Below, in pieces: positions 31,956 to 40,846 of a DNA stretch of 64,000 nucleotides (its first letter is position 1; each line of letters starts with the position of its first letter). A program made the position numbers and the translations under genes. This DNA comes from Bordetella genomosp. 1. GTDB taxonomy: Bacteria; Pseudomonadota; Gammaproteobacteria; Burkholderiales; Burkholderiaceae_B. The stretch lies in contig NZ_NEVL01000003.1 in NCBI RefSeq assembly GCF_002261335.1, positions 930,001 to 994,000 on the forward strand. Reading direction: 5' to 3'. The notes under the pieces were generated by a model that did not search any database, was not told the DNA's origin, and saw only the letters and a program-made list of their open reading frames with translations.

Positions 31956-33530
31956 ATGAACAGCCCGGCCTCATCCGATGATGCGCAGTGCCCCGAGGCG
32001 CTGGCCTTTCTCACCGACCCCGCCACGCACGGCCTGGACGCCGAGGCGATACGCGTCGTGCGGACCCACATCTCCGTCGTGGTCCTGGCGGGCGCCGCCG
32101 CCTACAAGCTCAAGCGGCCGGTGCGCCTGCCCTATCTGGATTTCTCCACGCTCGCGCTGCGGCGCGCGGCCTGCGATACGGAGCTCGCATTGAACCGCCG
32201 CACCGCGCCCGCGCTGTACCGCCGCGTGCGCACGATCACGCGCGGGCCCGACGGCCGGCTGGCCTTCGACGGCGCGGGCGAGCCGATCGAGGCGGTGCTC
32301 GAGATGGCGCGCTTCGACGAAAACACGCTGTTCGACCGCATGGCGGCCGCCCATCGGCTCACGCCGGACCTGATGGAGCGGCTGGCCGGCGTCATCGCGG
32401 CCTTTCATGCCGAGGCGGCGCCCGCGGCGCCGGCTGACGCGGTGTCGGACCTGCGGCGCGTGCTCGACGCCAATGCGCGCGCCTTCGCGCATGCGCCTTC
32501 GGTGGCGCCCGAGGCCGCCGCCGCGCTGGATCTGCAGTTGCGGCAATGCCTCGATCGCCTGGCGCCGCGGGTGCTCGCGCGCGCCCGCGCGGGCCAGGTG
32601 CGCCGTTGCCACGGCGATCTGCACCTGCGCAACATCTGCCTGGTCGATGGCGAGCCCACGCTGTTCGACTGCCTGGAGTTCGATGAGGCGCTCGCCACCA
32701 TCGACGTGCTCTACGACCTGGCGTTCGTGCTGATGGACCTGCAGGCGCGCGGCGAGCCGGCGCTCGCAAACTTTCTCTACAACCGCTATCTCGACGCCGC
32801 CCCGCAGCGCGACGGGGTGGCGCTGCTGCCGTTCTTCATGGCGCTGCGAGCGCAGGTGCGCGCACATGTCGCCGCCCAGCAAAGCACGCGCGACGGCGAT
32901 GCGGCCGCCGACGAGGCGCGCGCCTACGTGGCGCTGGCACGGAGTCTGTTGGCACCCCGGCCCGCCCGGCTCGTCGCCGTGGGCGGGCCGAGCGGCAGCG
33001 GCAAATCGACCGTGGCCGCGGCCATCGCGCACGCCATCGGCCCCGCGCCCGGTGCACGCGTGATTTCGAGCGATCGGGTGCGCAAGCGGCTGCACGGCGT
33101 GAGCGCGCTGACCCGGCTGCCGCCGCAGGCCTACGAAGCTGCCGTGTCGCAGCGGGTCTACGCCGCCGCGCTGGAGGAGGCGGCAGCCATGTTGGCGCAA
33201 GGCGGCGCGGTGGTGGCCGACGCGGTGTTCGACCGCGCCGACAGCCGCGCGGCACTGGTTCGTTGCGCACGCAACGCCGGGGTGCCGTTCGACGGCGTCT
33301 GGCTGTGGGCGCCGCGCACCGAACTCGAACGCCGCGTCGCGGCGCGCCGCAACGATCCATCGGACGCCACCCTTGCCGTGCTCGACCGCCAGTTGGCGGG
33401 CATCGACGCGCCCGATGATTGGCACGCCATCGCGCCCCGCACGGCAGAGGCCGAGCGGCCACCCGGCCTGGAGACGACCGTCGCCGAGGTGCAACGGCGG
33501 CTCGGCGACGCCGCGCCGGTGCGCGACTGA
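31956..33530 (+). CDS. Fusion of aminoglycoside-phosphotransferase-like and P-loop kinase domains
   Basis: A 524-residue two-domain protein. Residues about 1-330 form a phosphotransferase (APH-like) domain with the Brenner motif HGDLHLRN (219-226) and a downstream metal-binding segment TLFDCLEFDEAL. Residues about 340-520 form a small P-loop kinase-like domain with Walker A GPSGSGKST (343-351). The architecture is known from uncharacterised proteins in many proteobacteria; the phosphorylated substrate is unknown, and antibiotic resistance should not be assumed. Start: ATG at 31956 (MNSPASSDDAQCPEA). It begins 145 bp after repeat cluster 2. Confidence 0.88.
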   Translation: MNSPASSDDAQCPEALAFLTDPATHGLDAEAIRVVRTHISVVVLAGAAAYKLKRPVRLPYLDFSTLALRRAACDTELALNRRTAPALYRRVRTITRGPDGRLAFDGAGEPIEAVLEMARFDENTLFDRMAAAHRLTPDLMERLAGVIAAFHAEAAPAAPADAVSDLRRVLDANARAFAHAPSVAPEAAAALDLQLRQCLDRLAPRVLARARAGQVRRCHGDLHLRNICLVDGEPTLFDCLEFDEALATIDVLYDLAFVLMDLQARGEPALANFLYNRYLDAAPQRDGVALLPFFMALRAQVRAHVAAQQSTRDGDAAADEARAYVALARSLLAPRPARLVAVGGPSGSGKSTVAAAIAHAIGPAPGARVISSDRVRKRLHGVSALTRLPPQAYEAAVSQRVYAAALEEAAAMLAQGGAVVADAVFDRADSRAALVRCARNAGVPFDGVWLWAPRTELERRVAARRNDPSDATLAVLDRQLAGIDAPDDWHAIAPRTAEAERPPGLETTVAEVQRRLGDAAPVRD

Positions 33531-33540
33531 CGCGGCCGCC

Positions 33541-34263
33541 TCAGAGTCGGCCGACGCCGACCCACAGCCGCGTCTGCACCACGCGGCTCACGAGATCATG
33601 GAAATGCGCGGGCGCATCGCGCAGCACCGCCACGCCCTGGATCAGCGTACGCAGATCGAAGGTCAGCGCGCGCCGCACGCGGGCCGCCGTCGGCTCGGTG
33701 GCGCCTTCGGTTGCGCCGGGCACGTCCGGCGCGGTGGTTTCCTGGATGGCCACGACGCGCGCCTCCCGGTCGCGCCGTCGCTGCGCCGGTCCGGTCAGCA
33801 GGTCGGGCAGCCGGCGCGCGCCGTTGCGCATCAGCGTGGGCGCCGCGTAACGCACGGGCGCGATCACCAGGCGCACCCCTTCGGCCCCCAGCGCGGCCTC
33901 GGTGATGGCCGACACGGTGGACTGCACGATCACGGTGCTCTCGGGCACCGCGTCGGCCGAGGTGGCCGCGGCGTTGGCCTCGCCCCCGAGGAACCAGCGC
34001 TGCATGCCGATCAGCGCCTGCGCGCCGTCGAGATCGGCCTGTCCGCGCGAGGGCAGCAGGCGTTCGCGCCACACTGCGGGCACCTGCACCGCCTGGCCAC
34101 AGGCGAGGCCCGCCGACAGCGCCTGGCTCGCGGGCCAGACCGTGTTGCGCCCGTGAAAACGCACCTGCTCGAATTCGAGCAGTTCCATGAGTTCACGGAA
34201 ATTCATGCGGCAATACAGGCGCGCGGAGGTATCGAGCCGCTTATCGATATAAACATTGCTCAC
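33541..34263 (-). CDS. Uncharacterised protein, N-terminus weakly like DUF2971
   Basis: A 240-residue cytoplasmic protein I do not recognise with confidence. The segment ARLYCRMNFRELMELLEFEQ (about 13-32) resembles the start of DUF2971 proteins, but the rest does not obviously follow. There is no signal peptide or membrane helix. The C-terminal part contains a basic stretch (PAQRRRDREARVVAI) and a low-complexity Ala/Thr/Glu segment. Start: GTG at 34263 with GGGAG 7 nt upstream; an internal ATG at 34206 is possible. Convergent with the phosphotransferase fusion gene, 10 bp apart. Confidence 0.7.
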   Translation of the reverse strand: MSNVYIDKRLDTSARLYCRMNFRELMELLEFEQVRFHGRNTVWPASQALSAGLACGQAVQVPAVWRERLLPSRGQADLDGAQALIGMQRWFLGGEANAAATSADAVPESTVIVQSTVSAITEAALGAEGVRLVIAPVRYAAPTLMRNGARRLPDLLTGPAQRRRDREARVVAIQETTAPDVPGATEGATEPTAARVRRALTFDLRTLIQGVAVLRDAPAHFHDLVSRVVQTRLWVGVGRL

Positions 34264-34604
34264 GGCATGGCTCCCAGGCAGGTTTCAGCGTAGGGCGCAG
34301 CGCGCCCGCTCCGGCCGCGGCAATGGGACGTGCAGGAATGGTTGCACACGCAATCAGGCGCCCCGATGGGCAGCCCGCGACCCGCCGGCACGAGCGAGAA
34401 GATCGTGCGGCAAGGTATGCCGAATTCCTACATTTTGGGCGCTCGCTAATTATTTGTAGCGATTTGATAAGCACCCAAACCACGCCCCCGCGCGGCGCTC
34501 ATTACAGTTTAGGCCGCGAAGCTTTCAATCGCCTGTGGCGGTCCATATACATACCGATACCGGGCCGCACCTTTTTAGTTACACCAAGAAAGAGGAAACC
34601 AGAA
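34264..34604. other. Intergenic region with promoter-like AT-rich segment
   Basis: This 341-bp gap lies between the divergent uncharacterised gene and the M48 lipoprotein gene. The part at about 34420-34475 is AT-rich and holds the inverted repeat CGCTA-N8-TAGCG (34444-34461). No further gene is seen. Confidence 0.45.
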
Positions 34605-35375
34605 ATGAAAAAGCAAAACGCCCTGCTCGGCTCGGCGCTGTTGGCCAGCGTCCTCCTCGCCGGTTGTGCGAACATGAGTGGCATCAATGCCGACGGCCTG
34701 ATGTCGGCTGGTGGCGACATGGCCAAGGCCATGAGCCTGTCTGACGCGGACATCGTCCAGCTGTCGGATGCCGCTTGCAAGGAAAGCGACGCGCAGTCGA
34801 AGGTGGCTCCGGCCAACAGCAAGTACACCAAGCGCCTGAACACCGTGATGCGCGGCTTCGGCAACATGGACCTCAACGGCCAGAAGATCAACTACAAGGT
34901 CTACCTGACGCAGGACGTGAACGCCTGGGCCATGGGCAACGGTTGCGTGCGCGTGTACAGCGGCCTGATGGACATGATGAACGACGACGAACTGCGCGGC
35001 GTCATCGGCCACGAAATGGGCCACGTCGCCCTGGGCCACAGCAAGAAGGCCATGCAGACCGCCTACGCCGTGAGCGCCGCCCGTGGCGCCGCCACCTCGG
35101 CCGGCAACAGCGCCGTCTCGGCCCTGTCGTCGTCGCAACTGGGCGAGATGACCGAGAAGCTGATCAACGCGCAATTCTCGCAATCGCAGGAAACCGCCGC
35201 TGACGACTACTCCTTCGACCTGCTGACCGAGAAGAAGATGAACCGCAAGGGCCTCATCACCGCCTTCGAAAAGCTGGCCAAGCTGGACGGCGGCAACAGC
35301 AGCATGTTCGACTCGCACCCGTCCTCGCCGGACCGTGCCGCGCGCCTGCAAAAGCGCCTGCAGAACGGCAAGTGA
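34605..35375 (+). CDS. M48-family zinc metalloprotease lipoprotein (LoiP/YggG-like)
   Basis: A 256-residue envelope lipoprotein. The signal peptide ends with lipobox LLAGC, Cys21. The zinc motif HEMGH (136-140) and a downstream glutamate in SQETAADDYSFDLL (about 194-207) are the M48 ligands. The C-terminus carries the family FDSHPSSPDRAARL segment. E. coli LoiP, an outer-membrane lipoprotein, acts in protein quality control on low osmolarity; the same role here is inferred. Start: ATG at 34605 with AGAGGAAA upstream. An intrinsic terminator follows. Confidence 0.92.
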   Translation: MKKQNALLGSALLASVLLAGCANMSGINADGLMSAGGDMAKAMSLSDADIVQLSDAACKESDAQSKVAPANSKYTKRLNTVMRGFGNMDLNGQKINYKVYLTQDVNAWAMGNGCVRVYSGLMDMMNDDELRGVIGHEMGHVALGHSKKAMQTAYAVSAARGAATSAGNSAVSALSSSQLGEMTEKLINAQFSQSQETAADDYSFDLLTEKKMNRKGLITAFEKLAKLDGGNSSMFDSHPSSPDRAARLQKRLQNGK

Positions 35376-35416
35376 TGCTGGCGGGCGGGCCCTCGCGGCC
35401 CGCTCGTTTGCGCGTG

Positions 35417-35449
35417 AAACCCGGGCGCCCGCGAGGGCCCCGGGTTTTT
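35417..35449 (+). terminator. Terminator of the M48 lipoprotein gene
   Basis: Arms AAACCCGGG (35417-35425) and CCCGGGTTT (35439-35447), plus an inner GCCC-GCGA-GGGC stem, are followed by TTGTTT. The rest of the gap to 35708 shows no gene. Confidence 0.85.
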
Positions 35450-35708
35450 GTTTGGCTGGGCGCGACGCCACCAGGCAGTCCGATCGTGCAGGGACCACCT
35501 CTGCCAGCGACGGGCGACGAGGCGGTGCGAAAGGACCGCTTCAGCCAGCTCCTGCAACACCTCGGCAGGCGGCCGCGCCCGCGGCGGGCGTCTGCAACAA
35601 GACCATACCGCGCCGGATCTGTGTCCACGTTTGCGCGTATGCTGGCCCTGCCGCGCCGTTGCCGCGCCGGCCCCTTCCCTCACCGCAAGACGATTCCAGG
35701 AGTGCTCC

Positions 35709-36041
35709 ATGGCAGGCTGGTTCGAACTCAAGCAGGGCAGCACCGGGCAGTTCCACTTCACGCTCAAGGCGAGCAATGGCGAAGTGATCCTGTCGAGCGA
35801 AACCTACACCACCAAGGCCTCTGCGCAGAAAGGCATCGACTCGGTGCGCGAAAACTGCTTCGACGCGACGCGCTACAACCGCGCCCAGGCCAGCAACGGC
35901 CGCTACTTCTTCACGCTGCGCGCCGGCAACGGCCAGGTGATCGGCAACAGCCAGATGTACACCTCCGAAGCGGCACGTGACGGCGGCATCGATTCGGTGC
36001 GCAACAACGGCCTCACGCAGGCGCTGCGCCAGATCGCCTAA
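35709..36041 (+). CDS. yegP: YegP-family protein, two DUF1508 repeats
   Basis: A 110-residue protein made of two DUF1508 repeats: FELKQGSTGQFHFTLKASNG to IDSVREN (about 5-48), and FDATRYNRAQASNGRYFFTL to IDSVRNN (about 50-100). Each repeat is a small beta-sheet with a helix carrying the GIDSVR motif. The fold is common in bacteria and the function is not known. Start: ATG at 35709 with CAGGAG upstream. It stands alone between the M48 gene and the Bug receptor gene. Confidence 0.9.
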   Translation: MAGWFELKQGSTGQFHFTLKASNGEVILSSETYTTKASAQKGIDSVRENCFDATRYNRAQASNGRYFFTLRAGNGQVIGNSQMYTSEAARDGGIDSVRNNGLTQALRQIA

Positions 36042-36052
36042 CCGTTCAGGTC

Positions 36053-36084
36053 GAAAAAAAAGCGGCCCGTCCAGGACGGGCCGC
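36053..36084 (-). terminator. Intrinsic terminator of the Bug receptor gene
   Basis: GCGGCCCGTC (36062-36071) pairs with GACGGGCCGC (36075-36084). On the minus strand it runs into a tract of about eight T. It is 29 bp past the stop of the Bug gene. Confidence 0.9.
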
Positions 36085-36112
36085 TCGGCAGATCACGCAA
36101 GGCGCGTCATCA

Positions 36113-37144
36113 TCATTCCGCCTTCACGTTGGCCTCGCGGATCACGGTGGCCCACTGCTTGCGCTCGGCGCTGATGCGGGCGGCCGCGTCGGCCGGGGTG
36201 GTCCAGGTGGCGATGGCGCCCTGGCGCTCCAGCGCGTCCTTCACTTCCTGCTTGGCCAGGATGGTCTTGAGCGTGGCGTTGAGCTTCTCGACCACGGGCG
36301 CGGGCGTGCCGGCCGGTGCGACGATGCCGAACATCGAGCTCACTTCGAAGTTGGCCAGGCCGGCCTCGGCGGCGGTCGGCACGTCGGGCAGGGCCGCGGC
36401 GCGATCCTTCGACGTGACGGCCAGCGCGCGCAGCTTGTCGGCCTTCACGTGCGCCTGCGCGGCAGGCACGGTTTCGATCATGGTCAGCACCTGGCCGCCC
36501 ATCAGATCCGTCATGGCGGGGCCGCTGCCCTTGTAGGGCACGTGCAGCATGTCGACACCGGCGACGCGCTTGAACATCTCTGCGGCCAGATGCTGCGGCG
36601 AGCCGTTGCCGGCCGACGCGATGGTCAGACTGCCCGGCTTGGCCTTGGCTGCGGCGATCAGCTCGGTCAGGGTCTTGGCGGGCACCTTGGGATTGACCAC
36701 GAACACCAGCGGCACGGTGCCCACGATCGAGATCGGCGCGAACGACTTTTCGATGTCGTAATTGACGCGGCCTTCGTACAGCACCGCGTTGATCGAGTGG
36801 CTGGTCAGGGCGCCCATCAGCAGCGTGTAGCCATCGGGCGTGGCCTTGGCCACGACGTCGGCGCCGATGTTGCCGGCGGCGCCGCCGCGGTTCTCAACCA
36901 CCACGGTCTGGCCCAGTTCGCCGGTGAGCTGCTGCGCCAGCACGCGACCGATCACGTCGGTGGCGCCGCCGGGCGGGTAAGGCACGACCATGCGAATGGT
37001 GCGGTCGGGATAGGCATCCGCGGCATGGGCCGGCACGGCGGCTGCGCCGAGCATGGCACCGGCACAGAGCGCCACCAGGGAGTTCAGCACGGCACGGCGC
37101 GGCAAGCGCGCGGCACCGGCCGTCGAGCGACGGTCGGACATCAT
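36113..37144 (-). CDS. Bug-family (TctC) periplasmic solute-binding protein
   Basis: A 343-residue tripartite-tricarboxylate-type receptor. The signal peptide (basic RRAVLNSLVALCAGAMLGAA, cleavage near AHAADAYPDR) precedes the canonical mature start PDRTIRMVVPYPPGGATDV, followed by VVENRGGAAGNIGADVVAKA and DGYTLLMG. Bug proteins bind small carboxylates such as organic or sugar acids; Bordetella and relatives carry very many as orphans without TctAB, as here. Start: ATG at 37144 with GAGGAG upstream. It is divergent from the sugar-acid dehydratase gene, so its ligand may be that enzyme's substrate. Confidence 0.92.
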   Translation of the reverse strand: MMSDRRSTAGAARLPRRAVLNSLVALCAGAMLGAAAVPAHAADAYPDRTIRMVVPYPPGGATDVIGRVLAQQLTGELGQTVVVENRGGAAGNIGADVVAKATPDGYTLLMGALTSHSINAVLYEGRVNYDIEKSFAPISIVGTVPLVFVVNPKVPAKTLTELIAAAKAKPGSLTIASAGNGSPQHLAAEMFKRVAGVDMLHVPYKGSGPAMTDLMGGQVLTMIETVPAAQAHVKADKLRALAVTSKDRAAALPDVPTAAEAGLANFEVSSMFGIVAPAGTPAPVVEKLNATLKTILAKQEVKDALERQGAIATWTTPADAAARISAERKQWATVIREANVKAE

Positions 37145-37246
37145 TGTCTCCTCTACTTGCCGGGTTGGATTGGGATGGGTGCCCGGCTCACTCTGGCGGA
37201 GTGTAGGCGTGCGATCTTGATAATTTAATCAGTATTTTTCGATGAT

Positions 37247-37267
37247 TTGATCTACGAAACAGATCAA
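37247..37267. promoter_or_regulatory. Inverted repeat in the Bug / dehydratase divergent region
   Basis: TTGATCT-N7-AGATCAA is a perfect 7-bp-arm inverted repeat in an AT-rich 212-bp gap. It is a candidate operator for the GntR or LysR regulator encoded nearby. Confidence 0.5.
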
Positions 37268-37356
37268 TCTCAGTCGGACTAAATTCCGCTTGCGGCTCGT
37301 ATCTCCCTGGATTTATGATCGCTGCGTCGATTATCAATAATATTATCGGGATGGTT

Positions 37357-39114
37357 ATGGACAAGAAAAAAGACGCGAAGGCGCCCGCCGCGGCGCCCGC
37401 CACCGGCCTGAAGAAGGGCCTCACGAACTACGGCGACACCGGCTTTTCGCTGTTCCTGCGCAAGGCCTTCATCAAGGGCGCCGGCTACACCGACAGCGCG
37501 CTCGACCGCCCGGTGATCGGCATCGTTAACACCGGCAGCAGCTACAACCCCTGTCATGGCAATGCGCCGCAGCTGATCGAAGCGGTCAAGCGCGGCGTCA
37601 TGCTGGCCGGCGGCCTGCCCGTCGACTTCCCCACCATCTCGGTGCACGAGAGCTTCTCGCAGCCCACCAGCATGTATCTGCGCAACCTCATGTCCATGGA
37701 CACCGAGGAGATGATCCGCGCCCAGCCCATGGATGCCGTGGTGCTGATCGGCGGCTGCGACAAGACCGTGCCGGCGCAGTTGATGGGCGCCTCGTCGGCC
37801 GGCGTGCCGGCGATCCAGCTGGTCACCGGCTCCATGCTCACCGGCGCGCATCGCGGCGAGCGCGTGGGCGCCTGCACCGACTGCCGCCGCTACTGGGGCC
37901 GCTACCGCGCCGAGGAGATCGATGACGTCGAGATCGCCGACGTCAACAACCAGCTCGTCGCCAGCGTGGGCACCTGCTCGGTGATGGGCACCGCCTCCAC
38001 CATGGCCTGCCTCACCGAGGCCATGGGCATGATGGTGGCCGGCGGCGCATCGGCCCCGGCCGTCACCGCCGACCGCACCCGCGTGGCCGAGCAGACCGGC
38101 ACCACCGCGGTCGCGATGGCGCGCGCCCGCCTCACGCCCGACAAGATCCTCACCGGCAAGGCCATCGAGAACGCGCTGCGCGTGCTGCTCGCCATCGGCG
38201 GCTCCACCAACGGCATCGTCCACATGACCGCCATCGCCGGCCGCCTGGGCATCGACATCGACCTCGCCGGCCTCGACGCCATGAGCCGCGAGACCCCGGT
38301 GCTGGTCGACCTCAAGCCTTCCGGCCAGCACTATATGGAAGACTTCCACAAGGCCGGCGGCATGCTGGCCCTGCTGCGCGAGCTGCGCCCGCTGCTGCAC
38401 CTCGACGTGATGACGGTCTCGGGCCGCACGCTGGGCGAGGAGCTGGACGCCGCCCCGCCGCCCTTCAAGCAGGACGTCATCCGTCCGTTCGATGCGCCGA
38501 TCTATCCGGTGGGTGGCTTGGCCGTGCTGCGCGGCAACCTGGCGCCGGGCGGCGCCATCATCAAGCAGTCGGCCGCCAATCCCAAGCTGATGGAGCACGA
38601 GGGCCGCGCCGTGGTGTTCGAGAGCGCCGAAGACATGGCGCTGCGGATCGACGATCCCGACCTCGACGTGACCGCCGAAGACATCCTGGTGCTCAAGCGC
38701 ATCGGCCCCACCGGCGCGCCCGGCATGCCGGAGGCCGGCTACATGCCCATCCCCAAGAAGCTGGCCGTGGCCGGCGTGAAGGACATGGTGCGCATCTCCG
38801 ACGGGCGCATGAGCGGCACCGCGGCCGGCACCATCGTGCTGCACGTCACGCCCGAGTCGGCCATCGGCGGCCCGCTGGCCTATGTGCAGAACGGCGACCG
38901 CATCCGTCTCTCGGTGAAAAACCGCGAGATCGCCCTGCTGATCCCGGATGCCGAGCTGGCCAGCCGGGCGGCCGCCGCGCCGCAGGAGCGGCCGAGCGCC
39001 GAGCGCGGCTACCGCAAGCTTTTCCTGCAGACGGTGACGCAGGCCGACCAGGGGGTAGACTTCGACTTCCTGCGCGCCACCGAAACCAACGAAAAGGTGC
39101 CGCGCGCGCGCTGA
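37357..39114 (+). CDS. IlvD/Edd-family dehydratase, sugar-acid dehydratase subgroup
   Basis: A 585-residue iron-sulfur dehydratase that removes water from a sugar acid (aldonate) or related dihydroxy acid to give a 2-keto acid. Cys66 (NPCHGN), Cys134 (GGCDKT) and Cys207 (GTCSVMGTAST) are spaced 68 and 73 residues apart, the same spacing as the [2Fe-2S] ligands Cys59/127/200 I recall for Rhizobium L-arabonate dehydratase. GACTDCRR is also present. This favours a sugar acid over dihydroxyisovalerate, so I do not use ilvD. Start: ATG at 37357; earlier in-frame ATGs exist at 37351 and 37315. The GntR gene follows at 10 bp. Confidence 0.9.
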   Translation: MDKKKDAKAPAAAPATGLKKGLTNYGDTGFSLFLRKAFIKGAGYTDSALDRPVIGIVNTGSSYNPCHGNAPQLIEAVKRGVMLAGGLPVDFPTISVHESFSQPTSMYLRNLMSMDTEEMIRAQPMDAVVLIGGCDKTVPAQLMGASSAGVPAIQLVTGSMLTGAHRGERVGACTDCRRYWGRYRAEEIDDVEIADVNNQLVASVGTCSVMGTASTMACLTEAMGMMVAGGASAPAVTADRTRVAEQTGTTAVAMARARLTPDKILTGKAIENALRVLLAIGGSTNGIVHMTAIAGRLGIDIDLAGLDAMSRETPVLVDLKPSGQHYMEDFHKAGGMLALLRELRPLLHLDVMTVSGRTLGEELDAAPPPFKQDVIRPFDAPIYPVGGLAVLRGNLAPGGAIIKQSAANPKLMEHEGRAVVFESAEDMALRIDDPDLDVTAEDILVLKRIGPTGAPGMPEAGYMPIPKKLAVAGVKDMVRISDGRMSGTAAGTIVLHVTPESAIGGPLAYVQNGDRIRLSVKNREIALLIPDAELASRAAAAPQERPSAERGYRKLFLQTVTQADQGVDFDFLRATETNEKVPRAR

Positions 39115-39124
39115 CCGATCCGCC

Positions 39125-39799
39125 ATGACTGCCTCCGCCTCCCCTGCCGACTGGACGCTCGACGACGCCGTCGCCGCGCTCGAAGAAGACATCGTCTTCG
39201 GCCGTCTGCATCCGCGCCAGCGCCTCACCGAAGACGAGCTGATGGCCCGCTTCGGGCTCAAGCGCCACGCGGTGCGGCAGGCGCTGGGGCGGCTGGAGCT
39301 GATGGGCGCCATCGAGCGCCGCCCCAACGTGGGCGCCGAGGTGCGCGCCTTCAGCACCACCGAGGTCATGGAGCTCTACGCGCTGCGCGAGCTGCTGGAG
39401 GCACGCGCCGCCAGCCTGATCCCGCTGCCGGTTGCGCCGGCGCGGCTCGAGCCGCTGATCGCGATCCAGCGCGAACACGATGCGGCCGTGGCGGCCGGCG
39501 ACGCCCGCCACGTGTTCCGCTGCAACCACCAGTTCCATCGCGAGCTGTTCGCGCTCACCGACAACCCGATCCTGCAGCAGGCCATCGAGGAATACGCGCG
39601 CCGCACCCACCCGATCCGCTTCGGCACCCTGGCCGCCGCCGGCTATCGCGAGCGCGCGCGCCAGGAGCACTGGAGCATGATCGAGGCGCTGCGCGCCGGC
39701 GACCGCGAGGCGCTCGTGGCGCTGTGCGGCCAGCACATCATTCCGTCGCGCGACGCCTACCTGGCCGCCGAGCGCCTGCGCTCGGGCCGCGCCGCCTGA
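39125..39799 (+). CDS. GntR-family regulator, FCD subfamily
   Basis: A 224-residue regulator. The N-terminal winged helix (about 10-75) contains RLTEDELMARFGLKRHAVRQ and MGAIERRPNVGAEV. The C-terminal all-helical FCD domain (about 85-215) binds a carboxylate effector; NHQFHRELFALTDNP and the REHWSMIEAL-like stretch carry its metal-binding histidines. Start: ATG at 39125, 10 bp after the dehydratase gene, so the two form an operon, and the regulator probably controls it and the divergent Bug gene. Its last 43 bp overlap the convergent LysR gene. Confidence 0.9.
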   Translation: MTASASPADWTLDDAVAALEEDIVFGRLHPRQRLTEDELMARFGLKRHAVRQALGRLELMGAIERRPNVGAEVRAFSTTEVMELYALRELLEARAASLIPLPVAPARLEPLIAIQREHDAAVAAGDARHVFRCNHQFHRELFALTDNPILQQAIEEYARRTHPIRFGTLAAAGYRERARQEHWSMIEALRAGDREALVALCGQHIIPSRDAYLAAERLRSGRAA

Positions 39800-40734
39800 G
39801 GCTTCTCACCCGCCTTCCCGCCCCGCTTCGCCGCGGGCGCCGGTAGTTGCCGGCGCAACTCATCCACCAGGGCCAGCGCCGCCGGCGACAGACTGCGGTT
39901 GCGCGAGGTGACCAGCCCGATCGAACGCTCGGCCACCGGCCCCACCAGCGGCCGCTCGACCACGCCGGTGTGCGCCACGGCGCGCGCCGCGATCTCCGGC
40001 AGCGCCGCCACGCCGAAACCGCACTCCACCATCGCCACGATGGTGGCCAGGTGCTCCGCCTCGAAGGCCGGCTGGAAGCGGATGCGATTCTGCAGGAAGG
40101 CCCATTCGGTGTACTGGCGCACGCTGCTGGGCTGCACCATCGAAACGTGCGGCACGTCCACCGTGTCGGCCCAGCGCAGCGGGCCGGTGCTGCGCGCCAG
40201 CGCGTGATCCTGCGGGATCAGCAGCAGAAAGCTGTCGGACATCATGGGCACGTAGTGCAGGTCGGCCTGCTGCGGATCGGCCGCCGTGAGCGCGAAGTCG
40301 ACCGCGCCGTTGCGCACCAGGTCGAAGGCTGGCCCAGACAGGGTGTCGTGCACCTTGAGCGCCACGCCCGGGTGGGTCTGGCGGAACGCCATCAACACAC
40401 GCGGCAGCAGGCGCGCCGCCAGCGACGGCAGCGCCGCCACGGCGACCTGGCCGCGATCGGCATTGGCGATGCCGCCGACCGCGTCGATCGCCTCGCGAAA
40501 CGCCACCTGCAACGCGGCCGCCTGTTGCATGAACACCTCGCCCGGTGCGGTGAGCCGCACGCTGCGCGTGGTGCGGTCGAACAGCCGCACGCCGAGCGCC
40601 TCCTCGATCCGCAGGATCTGCGTGGAAAGCGCCGACTGGGACAGGTGCAGCTGCGCGGCCGCCTGGCGGAAATTGAGGGTGCGGCCCAGCACCAGCACGG
40701 TTTCGATGTCGCGCATCGACAGATTGACCTTCAC
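39757..40734 (-). CDS. LysR-family regulator of the dehydrogenase-BKACE operon
   Basis: A 325-residue LysR protein. The helix-turn-helix region is TLNFRQAAAQLHLSQSALST with LGVRLFDRTTRSVRLT; the effector domain covers about 95-300. Start: GTG at 40734 (MKVNLSMRDIETVL), with GGAG 6-7 nt upstream. An ATG at 40770 has no ribosome-binding site and would put the coding region over the operator-like site. It is divergent from the 3-hydroxyacyl-CoA dehydrogenase gene and so likely activates it. The C-terminal tail is Arg/Ala/Pro-rich and overlaps the end of the GntR gene on the other strand. Confidence 0.87.
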   Translation of the reverse strand: MKVNLSMRDIETVLVLGRTLNFRQAAAQLHLSQSALSTQILRIEEALGVRLFDRTTRSVRLTAPGEVFMQQAAALQVAFREAIDAVGGIANADRGQVAVAALPSLAARLLPRVLMAFRQTHPGVALKVHDTLSGPAFDLVRNGAVDFALTAADPQQADLHYVPMMSDSFLLLIPQDHALARSTGPLRWADTVDVPHVSMVQPSSVRQYTEWAFLQNRIRFQPAFEAEHLATIVAMVECGFGVAALPEIAARAVAHTGVVERPLVGPVAERSIGLVTSRNRSLSPAALALVDELRRQLPAPAAKRGGKAGEKPQAARPERRRSAAR

Positions 40735-40750
40735 GCGCGTCTCCGTTGAT

Positions 40751-40769
40751 TGATCTTGTAATTCGATCA
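40751..40769. promoter_or_regulatory. LysR-type operator candidate
   Basis: TGATC-N9-GATCA lies in the AT-rich divergent promoter region and fits the T-N11-A pattern of LysR sites. It is directly upstream of the GTG start of the LysR gene. Confidence 0.5.
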
Positions 40770-40846
40770 TTCTATAAAAAAAATCTGATTCATCAATCAA
40801 CGCCGCTTCCCTACACTGGCGCCGAACCCGATCGAAGGAGCGATCA

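Noticed and set aside
31956-33530. The APH-like fusion as an aminoglycoside resistance gene
   Set aside because: The two-domain architecture belongs to a widespread uncharacterised family, and nothing in the context suggests resistance.
37357-39114. The dehydratase as branched-chain biosynthesis IlvD
   Set aside because: Cysteine spacing, GACTDCRR, and the neighbouring Bug receptor and GntR regulator favour a catabolic sugar-acid dehydratase.
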